A DNA stretch of 64,000 nt. Origin: Prunus persica (taxonomy: Eukaryota > Streptophyta > Magnoliopsida > Rosales > Rosaceae). The notes beneath the pieces are model-generated. The model was not told the DNA's origin. It did no database searches and saw only the letters and a program-made list of their open reading frames with translations. Positions 44,290 to 56,200 of the stretch are shown here, one piece after another (positions within the stretch are counted from its first letter, which is position 1; each line of letters begins with the position of its first letter). The position numbers and the translations under genes were made by a program. The DNA lies in contig NC_034011.1 in NCBI RefSeq assembly GCF_000346465.2, positions 14,569,339-14,633,338 of the forward strand. The letters run 5' to 3'.

Positions 44290-46110
44290 GCATATTGCTC
44301 TGTCAAATGACAGATACAATCAATCACGGGCAATTGCAATCTCCAAAACTACAAATCTTTCTCCCCAAAAAAAAACAAAAAAAAAAGAGCATGACTTTAC
44401 TCTGACATGGCCAAAGAAAAAAAACATAAAACCAAAGAGGCCTTTAGCTTTAGTTTTAATGAAGGCGATTGGAGGTTGATGATTATGACAATAATCATTG
44501 AATTCAATGGCTTTCTCAAGACTTATGTCAGTGAATACAACAGCCTACAACAACAAAAAATAAGTATATGCCTGTACAAACCCAAATAAAACTACCACAC
44601 TAGAAAAATACACTCGTGAGTTGTAAATCCTTCTGCAAAATAGATAATTACTTACGGGATTCACAATTTTGAATATCTAACACTTGTTTGATAACTAGAG
44701 CATAAATTGCAATTTCTACAGAGCTAATACAACCATTTGTAATAGATATTTAGGAAAATCATCAGAACTAGATTACTTTAAAATGCTACCAACATAAGCA
44801 AAAATAGTTTACTATCAAAACCCAACAGAAGCAAGGTATTGAAACCAACAAGCAGAGGATAAATAGATGCAGTACAATTTGAATCACCAAATCACCAACC
44901 AAGAAAAAAAAATTGGCAAACTCCAAAACTCCAAATCTTCCTATGTGTAATCTTTTAGCACTAAATCACCAACCAAGAAAAATTGAACCACAAGGATGCA
45001 TCATCCCACATGAACTAGTAAGTTCAAAAACTCAGGATTCATGCCAATTATCATTAGTAAATTACATAAATAGTCTCAAGTGATTGACCTCTTTTTGAAA
45101 GGTGATAAGCTTGAGCATCCAAACTATTTCTTACCATCTTCAGATCTCGGAGTTTCACATGTGTAGACCATTTAAATACATTAGATAGTAATGAAATCCA
45201 TAAAAACTGAAACCACTAGGATGCATCATCCCACATGAACCAGTAAGTTCAATAAACTCAAGATTCATGCCAAAAGTCTAGGCTACTTCTGAATTTCTAG
45301 GTTTTCTTGAATACCTAATTACAAATTAATGGCCAATTAACATCAAGTACATATATATATATATATATCGCTACAGTAGATATGGATTCTACGAAAATTA
45401 GAGAAGAGAAGAAGAAAATAACAAAGAAAATGAAGGAGAGATTCAGAGCTTCAGGTCAAAATTGTTGAGGACAATTGCAAAATTCAAAGAGGTGGAAGAA
45501 GGAATAAGAGAGGTTCCAAAGGGAAAGATAAGAAAAACTTGCTTGGATCAAGATTCGAAGAAGATGAGTTGATGTTGAACAAAGGAGAGGTGGAGTCGCA
45601 GAGACGGAGTTGCGAACCACAGCGAGAGGTGTGTTCAATATAGTGAGAGGCGTGTTCAATATAGTGAAGGCTTATTTTGCGAACCCATTTTTAGTGTCTC
45701 TGTATAAAGAGAACGAGTAAGGGGTATTTTTTACTATTGGGCTATATAATCCCATTTAAATTAGTCCCATTTCTAACCAAACATGGGCTTTAGGTCCAAT
45801 TTAGCACAGTCCTATCTAGTGAGCCTTACCAAAGGAGTCTTCTATGTTATACTCAAAATATGGACCGAAATTATAAAATAAAAAAAATTCCACATGAAAT
45901 GCACTTTATAAACACACCTAAAACTCATTTACTACGTAAGCCACCACCCTTACTACTAACCTCCACCTATAAAACCACAAAAAATACAGAGAAGTAACAT
46001 TAAGAACCATTCAACACAAAAAGGAGAAAATTTTCAAGTAGAAAAGGCTTCAAGGGTAAGACCTTTAAAAACCACACCTTTTTGTTAACGACTGTCATGT
46101 TCCAGTCTAG
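44290..46110. other. Gene-poor stretch
   Basis: AT-rich. GATGCATCATCCCACATGAA with following CAGTAAGTTCA occurs twice (about 44995 and 45223), showing internal repetition. A TA tract lies at 45350-45368 and a short tandem duplication GTGTTCAATATAGTGAGAGG at 45631-45665. A purine-rich minus-strand ORF (45659-45456) has no recognisable content. Confidence 0.4.
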
Positions 46111-48466
46111 TGTAATAACACTGCTAGTTTACTGTGCTGCTATTTCTAATGCATGTCTACCGAAAAAAGGATGAAGAGAGAAGAAAATGGACCAATATTC
46201 ATATTTATAGTATTATATATAAGCACCAAGATTAAAAGTGACATAGCCCTATCATCGGGAAATCAGGAAATCCTACCTCATGTCCAACTAGCTTAACCTT
46301 GTGCGGGTTTGTCCTTACGCAGAGTAGAACACCTAATTAAGATAATTTATTGATTAAAATTCACTGAAAAAAAAGAACACGTTTGAGTATCATACTGGCG
46401 CACGTAAACCTAAACCCAAAGTACACTTGACAAGTTGTTCGACCCGATTGTTACTCCCTTAACCTCACGTTCAAGCAAGCATAGAACCAAGCGTCAAGAA
46501 AAAACCAATCTATTCCCCTCCTATAATTGTTCTACTCTTTGGGATGTTTAAAATCAGGTGATTTGGCTCTAGACTCATAAAGAAAATTTAAAACATTAAT
46601 TTAAAACAAAAACTTCAGCTTTACTAAACATTTAGGTTGGAACACGTTAACTTTGAAAATTCACTAAATATTGAGTTTAAATCAAAATAATTTAAAAAAT
46701 TTCAGATCACAACTAGACATAGAAAAATTAAAAATATCAAAATTTGATGAAAATTAGGGTTAAGGAAGCATGTCAAAATAGAAACCAAAACAGACTAGGC
46801 TGCAGAATGTTCTTTTATTTTTTTAATTTTTTTAATTTTTTTTTTTCAGATTTGTACACTTTATTTTGAAAACTCACCAAAATTTCAAATTCCAACCAAA
46901 CTGGATAAAATTTTCCAGATTTGAAGAAAATACGTGAAAGTAAAACATACTAAAAATTCATGAAAATCCAAGTTCAAGAAGTTTTCAAACACGTATTCAA
47001 AACATGGCATGCAATAGAATCATAACAATTCCAACAACATAGTCTCTACTTTGAAATTTCAAAAAAAAATTCAATTTAAATTCAAATGGCACAAAACCAA
47101 CTTTGAAATAACCCTTGAGATATGAATTTTGATGTAACAAACTCCTAGAGTGAAATTTGGTACAAAATCACATCGAAATAATCTAGAACTTTAGAGAAAC
47201 ACACTTTGAAGGAGATATATGTCATTGAGGCAATCTAACCAATACTTGATTTACAACTAGTACTCAAAGAGACAATAAGAAGATGAGCTTCATGCCTTCA
47301 AATAATCATTTACTTGAGTTGATAGTGGCTAATTTGATCAATTGAATGACAAGTAACAAGCCATTTGAGAGAAAGTACACATTTATAACAAGAAATTCAA
47401 TATAATCAATGAATAAGTTTTGTTCATACCAATTTTCAGAGAGTTATAATGGTTGCGTTTTGCTGACCTTTGGATATGTTATAAAGAGGAGAATTTGGAG
47501 TAACTATCATGAAGAAATCATAGTGTTTTGAGTTTTCAAAATGAGTGTACTGGATTGAAACTGAGGGAAGGAATTAGGGTCGAAGACTATAAACAAGTTC
47601 CACTCTAAACGTTCTAAATTTTTGATATGTTATAATAGACATAATTTCGAACAACTTAGATGGAGGAACCAAAGTCATTTAAGTACAGGAAATCATAGAA
47701 ACATATTGAAACCGAGCATACTACTGCGAAATCAGAAAATGGTAAACATATTGTGATCATACCAACTTTTTGGAGTCTGTACTAATCGGATTGAGGTGAA
47801 AATGGAGCATGTTATAGGAATCACGTAAATGAACAACTTTTATGAAAGAAGTTTTCTCATTTGAGCTTTCTATATTTGAGTTCTCGGCTGCTCCAAGGAA
47901 GTGACGAATTTTAGATTTTGAAGAGGAACAAAAGAAGAATGAGGATGAAAATAAGGTGAATGAGGAAGAAAAGGATGATACAATGAATGATGAGGATAAG
48001 AATAATTACATGATTGAAGAATCTTAGGCTAGGTGAGTCATCAATTTAGAAAAGAGTGATGATACAATGAATAGGGAGAAAGAGAATAAATTCATGATTG
48101 AAGAATCTTAGGCTAGGTGAGTCATCAATTTAGAATAGGTGACTCATCCTTTCATAAATGGTGGATTTGAAAACTTGAGGCAAGGAGGGAAGAATGGGAG
48201 GAGGGTGGTTTGATGCCCTCCACGTTTTAGGTATTTTTTTTTTTTTTGTTGTTGTTGTTTTTGTTTAGTTGCCTACAAGGGTATTTTGGTAATCTTACAC
48301 ACATAGGGGTATTTTGGTCATTTTGTCGAACTTGAAATTAAACACGCTTAATTTAATAATCTCCATCTAAAATCACTTGATAAAATACCCATAATCATTC
48401 TCCACTATAATATTATTTTTCACTAAAATATGAAAATCCACCTTGAATTTTTCAGGGTATATTACA
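46111..48466 (-). mobile_element. Possible solo LTR
   Basis: About 2.36 kb of AT-rich, ORF-free DNA that begins TGTAATAACAC and ends GGGTATATTACA. Read on the minus strand the start TGTAATATACCCTGAAAAAT resembles large gypsy LTRs. No target duplication is clear (TCTAG against AGTCC), so this is a weak call. Internally GAATCTTAGGCTAGGTGAGT is repeated around 48020 and 48105. Confidence 0.25.
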
Positions 48467-48567
48467 AGTCCTTGAGCGCGCTAGGGTTCATGCATTTACA
48501 TATTCATATAATCGTTTTGATAGTTTGTTTTCTTTGTGTTTTTGTTTTTGATGGTTTCGTTTTTTAG

Positions 48568-48720
48568 GCCGAAGCGAGTCTGAATGCACAAGCTTTGAAG
48601 AAGTTTGTTGAGGAGAATCAGAGGTTGGTGGCGTCAGAGTGCAACAAATGGGAGAGAGAGAGAGTGTCTCTCTACAATCATGACCGGGAGGCTTTGATGG
48701 ATTTTGGGGACGAGACTGAT
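48568..48720 (+). pseudogene. Exon fragment of a coiled-coil protein
   Basis: After a pyrimidine-rich TTTTTTAG acceptor the frame reads AEASLNAQALKKFVEENQRL, VASECNKWERE, SLYNHDREALMDFGDETD, a heptad-like Glu/Lys/Leu pattern. I recognise the style of a plant coiled-coil protein but cannot name it. It runs into unrelated T-rich sequence with no donor site. Confidence 0.5.
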
Positions 48721-48988
48721 CTGAGCATTATAATGTCTTTTGTCCTTTTTTTTTTGGCAAAGTCTAGGTTGAGAGTAACTGCACATATCTGAGCATTAAT
48801 TTATGATTTCTGACTGAGCCATGACTGAATATTTGCTCTTGTATACGTGGTAACTTGAGGCCATCAACTCCAACAGTTCTATCACTAATTGCTACAGATG
48901 TCGCAGACTCTATATTGGGTATTGATATCTCGTGTTTTTGAACAAGCACTAAAGTTTACACTGTTAGAAATAGTCTAATGCAAGAACT

Positions 48989-49249
48989 TCAGCTTAAGAA
49001 ATTTTCCCAGGAACCAAACAGGCAGTGAACGAAACCGTAACCCTTAGAATTGCTTACCAAATCCTCATCCTTCTTTTCATCATTCTTCTTGGGATCCTTG
49101 GCTGGCGCTTTGACGGACTTCTTATCGCGCTTGCCGTTGCCGCTTGGGGTGTTTGGATCTTGTGGCGCTATGTTCAAAGAACTCGCGCTCTCCACTTTCT
49201 GCTTTCCTCTTGTACAAGAAAAGCTCAGACCTCTTGCTTTCCCTTTCAC
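48989..49249 (-). CDS. Hypothetical small basic protein
   Basis: Minus-strand ORF of 86 codons, MKGKARGLSFSCTRGKQKVE, with a Lys/Asp-rich middle (KRDKKSVKAPAKDPKKNDEK) that is probably disordered, and a hydrophobic, unrelated end. No family recognised. The end after DLVSN may be intron read-through. Kept at low confidence because codon use and position (before a MITE) do not clearly support a gene. Confidence 0.25.
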   Translation of the reverse strand: MKGKARGLSFSCTRGKQKVESASSLNIAPQDPNTPSGNGKRDKKSVKAPAKDPKKNDEKKDEDLVSNSKGYGFVHCLFGSWENFLS

Positions 49250-49359
49250 TGTCTTCGCTTAAAGAAATGAGTTCGATTCGATTTAAATGGGTAACCCGTT
49301 TTATTGTTGGATAATTACTTTTTCCCTGTAACGTATCGTGAGGTGAGGGTTACTATTAC

Positions 49360-49949
49360 TAGGGGTGGGCACGGTTCGGTTTGGACCGGTTTTTGCCTCA
49401 AATTAGAACCGATCCAATACTATTCATCCGGTTTGGTTCGGTTCGGTTTTAATTAAAAAAATTTCAAAAACTGTCCGGTTCGGTTTGAACCGGTTTCGGT
49501 CCGGTTCCGGTTCGGTTCGGTTTTGAACCGGATTATAAAAATTATTTTTTAAAATTACTTTTTAATACAATTCTCAACTGAAATATTATTTTTTTACTTG
49601 AAAATTAACAAATTATTCAATTTCATATAAAAAATAAATATTAAAGTGAGAAAATAGAGATATTTTGACATTGAACTTGGATAAATATTATGTTTTTTTT
49701 AGTGAAATTAAAAATATAGCATTAAATATAAATATATATATTGAAATTATATATTTTTTTAGTTTCACCGGTTCGGTTCGGCCCGGTTCGGTTTTTGAAG
49801 ACATGGAACCGGATCCGGAACCGGTCCAAACCGGTCCGGTTCGGTTTTTGACCGGTTTTTGACTTTTTAGTCAACTCGGTTTTTTTCCGGTTTGGTTCGG
49901 TGCAGTTTGGTTTGGATTTCCGGTTCGCCGGTTTGAGTGCCCACCCCTA
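49360..49949. mobile_element. hAT-like MITE, 590 bp, built of GGTTCGGTTT words
   Basis: Ends TAGGGGTGGGCAC and GTGCCCACCCCTA are exact inverted repeats, flanked by the identical 8-bp ACTATTAC (49352-49359 and 49950-49957). Both arms are dense arrays of CGGTTCGGTTT / AACCGG words around an AT-rich centre. Identical flanks point to a fairly recent insertion about 300 bp upstream of the TPC1 start codon. Confidence 0.85.
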
Positions 49950-49962
49950 ACTATTACTATGG

Positions 49963-50073
49963 GGCCCATGGCCTTTGCCGACATAAAACATTCAAAATCT
50001 ACAGATTCAGGTGGTAACGGGCCCCATAGCCTTTGCCGACTAAAAACATTCAAAATCTACAGATTCAGGTCAC
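49963..50073. repeat. Tandem duplication upstream of TPC1, period 58
   Basis: CCTTTGCCGAC followed by AAACATTCAAAATCTACAGA and TTCAGGT occurs at 49972 and again at 50030. The two copies are nearly identical. The second lies about 195 bp before the TPC1 ATG and so is in its promoter or leader. Confidence 0.9.
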
Positions 50074-50265
50074 ATCCGTAATAAAACCACAACCCGATCC
50101 CCGATCCTACACGTAATACTTCCGCGGAAAGAGTCCAGCCGAAAAAAGAAGATATTATTAAGCAGCAGACAAAGCGGGTGACAAACTGCCGCAAATAACG
50201 TAGTGTAACTAGACGAAGCAACCCATTTTCCATTTTGGGTCAAACTCAAAAGCGCGACGAAGAAG

Positions 50266-53200
50266 ATGGAGAAGAAGCCTCTGCTCGGCGGTGAGGGCAG
50301 CGGCGATCGATTGGCGGTCTTCAGACGCCGCTCCGATGCCATCACCTTTGGCTCTCCTTATCAGAAAGCTGCCGCACTCGTCGATTTGGTCTGACAAACC
50401 TTCTTTCAATCTTGCTCTTTACTCTTTGCTCTTTGAGTTGCAAATGCATTGCAATCATGGCTGAAATTGCAATAATCTGCAGGCGGAAGATGGCGTTGGC
50501 TTGCCTGAGCAGATACTTGATCAAGAAAATTTCCAGAGTGCTGCAAAGTTTTACTTTCTTTATGTTCGATTTAGCTTCCTTTGGGCTTTCCTATATTTTG
50601 CTCTCATAATACTCAATTTCCTTGAGGTGAGTTTTTGCTTTTATTTTTATTTATAGTTATTTGCGGTTATTTATTTGTCCAATTTTAGCATCCCCTTTGA
50701 TTGTTGTTTGGTGTTGGTTAATTCTGTGCAGAAACCTCTATGGTGCGCGAGGTATACTGAATATACATGTAGTGACAGAGACTACTACTATCTTGGGGAG
50801 TTGCCATACTTAAATGCTGTTGAGTCGCTTATTTTTGAGGTAATTTTAGCTTTTGGACTCTCTTGCTATTGTAGTTTCATATTCAACTTTCGAATAAAGT
50901 TCATCATAAATGTTGGATACCCCATTGGACATTGCTTTTAAAGATTTCAATGAGTTGTTTTAAGTTTACCATTTTAATACCTTACAAACTTTAGAACTCA
51001 TTAGTTTACTTATGCTATATGTGGAGGGTGAAGTTCTTCAAAATGGGTGTTTGGGTTTGGGTTGGAAGGCTGTAATGTACTGATCTTGTGTGTTTGGGTT
51101 TGTAGCTGTCTGGTTGTCTGTCGGCTCTTTGTTTGTTTGTTTCTTTCTGGTGGTGTTGGTGGATTTCTTGTCCACCTGTTTTACCTGTTTTTGTTGTATT
51201 TGGCTGGTTATCTTTTTAATTGAATGTTTCTTATAAAAAAAAATATTTGTGGAAGGTGAAGTTCTTCAAAATGTTTTGTCCTTGTGTCCAGGAGTGCTGC
51301 AAAAATATTTGCACCACTCACGATCACAAGGTGCATATGGAATGGTTAAATCATGATAATTAAAACCCAACATGTGGAATTCAAATTGACATTGGAAGGT
51401 TGTAATTGCTTTCATTAGAACTTAGGGTCTCTTGATCTGATACATACAGTTGGTTGGTTTACCACTATCCCAAAAGTTTAAGCTGTTATAATGCTGGATA
51501 ACAATTGCTTTTAGTTCGATTATTTAGCAATTAGATCACACTAACTTTTGTTATCCGATTGAGATATTTTGTTCTCCTCTGAAGATGAAGTAGGTTTTGT
51601 GTAATCCCCCAAGCACTTGTGGTAATATTGGAAGTCCAGTAGACAGTATCAATAAATTAGGGAGAGAATTATTATAACTCTATACGGGTTTTTAATAGAC
51701 TAGAACCTTAATTGGTTATATTTTTATTTCTATTTCCAACAGACAGAAAACGTCATATATACCACCTCCTTGCATTATAGTTTTATTTTTAAAAAAAACA
51801 CTCTGCTATGAATTATCTCGAACCAGAACTTTGGATTTTCTAAATAAATAATATATTTCATTTTCTTCCCGATAATATTGGGTTGTGGGTGAGGTAATAA
51901 TTTTGAACATTGGTCTCGCATTACTGGTATAGATGTTTAAGGATATTGATTATAAACCTCTGTTTGACTTTTATTTTCAAGTTTGTAAACTTATCTCAAC
52001 CAGTATTAGAATTTAGTGGTACCTTTTAATGACAGTACTCCTTAACAAGTAGGGCTGGATACCATTAGCATGCACAAACAAAATTCCATCTTCTAACAAA
52101 CTGTAGTTAAAGTTAGAATGCATAAACAATTTATTAAGTAATGTATATTTGTTGTTTACTTAGCAGAAATTGAATATGGAAAATACTTTTTTCCTAGGTG
52201 TAGCCTGACTGCCCGATCAGTGCTGGAAAAATGTTGTTTGAAGATTCATGTGGTCCACCTGAGCTTCTTACATTCATTTTTCTGACATTTCGTTTATTTT
52301 TTTTTATTTTTTAATGTGTGTCTATTTTCTGTTTTATAATGCATTAGATAGCTAGTTTTCTATTATCTTTTAAATTTTTTTAAATTTTACCTTTTCCTGT
52401 GCAGGGCATAACACTCATTATACTTATGGTGCACACATTCTTTCCAATTTCATACGAAGGGTTCAATCTCTATTGGAAAAATCATCTTAATCGATTTAAG
52501 GTAGGTGTTTGGTTTTGGCTTTATAGTTGGCTGTAATTATGGTCTTGTAGAACCGTTTATGTGATTCAAATTGCGCTTACTTGATTTGCTGCTTGCCAAA
52601 TCCAAATAATCTGAGATGACTCGGTGGGTTGGGTGGGGGAGCTTTGGGTGGTTAGATCCTGGCTACTGTTGGTGCTACCTGTAACCAAGGATGACAATAT
52701 TGGTGTACAACTCGACATTTGGGCCAAAATGTCCCTTTTTACAAGTTTTAATTTTTTTGGTCAAAGTTTTGATTTATTTAACTGTTATGCAATTCTTTAT
52801 TATTTTAGGAATGCAATATAAACCATGAAGGAATTTACATGAATATTACAAAGTATGTATGTTTTTCATGTTTATCACACAAGACATCTTCAATATGCCT
52901 TTCATATTGAATATTCGAAATCTGTATATTAGACTTTTCTTCATAATAGAAGGCAGAAAAATATGGTCTAGGGTTCTGGGTTTTGCACAGATAGAAAGTT
53001 ATCTTCTTATAAAAGACAACTAAGCAAAGAATCCAGCCAAAAATCCTTGAGAAATTGATTTAGGCCTTTAGTCCTTTGTGACAACATATGGTTATTTCTA
53101 GAGGCCACGGTTGTACGAAAAAGTGAACTGCTAAAATGGTAGTGTTCATCTTTTCTAGGCATGTATATTATAATATTTATTTTGTGCATTTGGACCTAAC

Positions 53201-56200
53201 TATTGATATCTTCAGCCTTATAAATAGGGGAAACGATATTGAATAGAACTTTTACCGTAACATGGTTCTCAAATAAACTGATTGTTTTGATTGAAAATAG
53301 GCCCAGATAGTCTTGATATTGCATAAATAAAGTACGTCGATATTGTCGATTTGCTACAGTAATAGTTATATTCGATAGCTTTTCCCTATAAAGAGTTCAG
53401 AAAAGAGAGCAGTTTTTGGTGTAGAAATGATAAAATCAAGGTTGAATTCAAAATTTTGATTTGTCCACGGGCCGTAACACCCATATGATAATTTTGTTTC
53501 TTTTTAGTAATAAATTTGTTTGATTTTGATTTTGATTTTCAGGTCATGGGCCTACTACTTTTGGTTGCTGATCTGATGGTTTATGTTCTCTATTTGTCTC
53601 CAACGGCCTTTGATTCCCTTCCTCTCAGGATTGCGCCATACATCAGAGTTATCTTTTTCATCTTAAACTTTAGGTATTGTGTGTAAAACTTGATTCATGT
53701 GTTTATTCAGTGTGGTGTACATAGTCATACACGGAGATTCTTTCAAACTTGGTGGAAAAAAAGCCTGGGGCAAGAAGGGAGATTTTTCCAGCATGCAACC
53801 ATCTTTAGTTCTTTCTTTAGTTTTGCACAAGAAATTTACTTATATCAGTTTAAGCAAGGATGACCGTGCAACCTTGACATGTAATTTTTTTTGACTTATG
53901 CACAGGAATTTTGCTTATATAAATTTGAACAAAATTATTTTAAGGGACTGTAATTAGACCAAACATGATCATTTGGTTGAACTGTAACATCTTTGTATGG
54001 TTTAGCTCTTTGACATCACGTTAGGTGGTTTTTCTCATTGTTATTTAAGGTAACATACCCGTTATGGAGGAAAATAAAGTAACTCTAGGGCAACATCAGA
54101 TGTAGAGTTAGTTTGATGCTGTGGTTTTGATTTTTTTTTTTTAGTATTAACACGACACGAATTCGCAATATCGTACTTATATTAACGGTTCTTTTTATTG
54201 TTAACAACTTTATCTTGATTTAGTTTGATGCTGCGGTGTTGATTAATTTTTTTTTTTCCTTTTTCCCATTTTACTTATATTAATAGGGAGTTGCGGTCGT
54301 GCATGCTCATCCTGGCAGGAATGCTTGGCACATACTTAAACATCTTGGTTTGTTAACTATCTATTGTTGTGCTGTTATTTTTGTGCCATCATTTTGTTAG
54401 TTCCTTATTGTCTTACCTGCTATCTTTATTTATATTATTGGCCCCCTCTCCTGAAGCTTGTTGTGGGTAATGGAGGAGAGTCAGATTTTGGGAATATATT
54501 GTGTTGGGGAAGTCGTCTTTCCATTGTTTATTTCCCACTTTGTATCGAGCTTCTTTGAATTGTAATGCCGCCATCTCTTCTTTGGCAGTTCTCTCTTCAC
54601 TTGGTGTTATTTAATTGAACTTACAATTTTATCTAAACTTCAATGCTAGGGAGTTCCAAGTATTTGCAGATTTGTCCTCTCTTATATGTAATGTCTCCTT
54701 GAGCTCGAGTCTAGTTGACCAAAGATCATGGTCAACGCATCCTTCTGGTAGCTTTTTCCTGCAAATCATTGTTCCTTCATTGGTACAGAAAAACTGGATT
54801 CGTCCTCAGAGACATTTAAGATCATTTGGATGGCCTGTATGCCAGCTATGGTGCAAATTTTCTCTTGGGTGGTGGCTCATGGAAAATTAAATACCTGTTA
54901 CATGTTGTAGAGAAGACTCTTTGTATGGTTATCTCTGCCTTGGTGCGTGGTGTAAACTGGATGAGGAGAATGCAGACCACATTTTTCTGCACTGCAGGTT
55001 CATTACTAAGATTTGGAGGATTTCAGGAGGTGTTTGGCTTGGTGTGGGTTTTCTCTAGAAACTGCTCTGTGTTGGTAGGGGGTTTCATGAATGAAGGGGT
55101 TAAGGATTTAAGGTTTAGGATTTGAACAAGAGAATCTTTAGAGATAAGGAAGAGGGTTTGGAGTCAATTTGGATAGAGTTAGACTTTTTGCCTCTTTGTC
55201 CAGACATTTTAGAGACATTTCTCTTAGTGCAATCCTTTTTGATTGTGGAAGAGCGTTGCACTGAGCCTGAGTGTATCTTGGGAAGCTGCTGCTTCTGGTT
55301 TTTTCATGTTTGAGAGATTTTGTTCATGTATTGTAGTTTTTGTAGGTTGACCCTAGATTCTGTTCATCTTTCCGACTTCTATTATTCTAGTTGCCATCAA
55401 AAAAAAAAATTCTTACTTTCTGTTATACAGTTCCTAAGGCTTCTGTGATGGTAAAGTTCCATCAGTTCTGTTTCAATTTCAAAATTTTAATATTCAATGA
55501 ATAAGCTTCCTTTTTAGGCTTTCACTGTTTAATTTTTTTTCAATTGCAGGCTATGTGGCTTTTATTTCTTCTGTTTGCCAGTTGGTTAGCCTATGTCATG
55601 TTTGAAGATACCCAACAGGGGAAAATAATGTTTACTTCGTATGGTACCACCTTGTATCAAATGTTTGTTTTATTCACCACGTCCAACAATCCAGATGTCT
55701 GGATACCTGCCTACAAGTAAGTGTTGTCTTGAAAATTGATTATAATCTTACTCTTGTTTCTTTCTCTTGGTTTTGAGTTTCAACCAATAAAGTCTGGTTT
55801 GCTACTGCCAAGCTGAGAAATGTTAAATTTTGCTATATATATTTTCATGCGTTTCCCATTATTTTGGGCTCCATTTAGATGGAAGGATTTGAAAGAAAGG
55901 ATATTTATTTGACAACAAGGCTAAATTTGCTACAAAAACTCTACCACATTAGAATGAATTTATTTGAAATAACTAGATGTAGTACATTTGAAATGGATTT
56001 GAAATGACTACATGCAAGGAATCATTTGAAATCCATTTGTTTTCTTCCTTTCTTGTCCAAATCTTGGCATGCATGGATTGTCTATGCGAACAATTTTACC
56101 TTATAATCTCATCTAAATCCATAGATTTTGAATCCCTCCATCCAAATGGAGCTTTAGGGATTTTTAATTTGAGTTGATTTGGATGGTATGTAACTCCTTG

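Noticed and set aside
45456..45659. Small minus-strand ORF
   Set aside because: Complement of a purine-rich stretch, includes a tandem duplication, no recognisable domain.
54615..55313. Independent gene in TPC1 intron 6
   Set aside because: Readings carry the zf-RVT motif and a 3' poly-A, so this is a decayed LINE.
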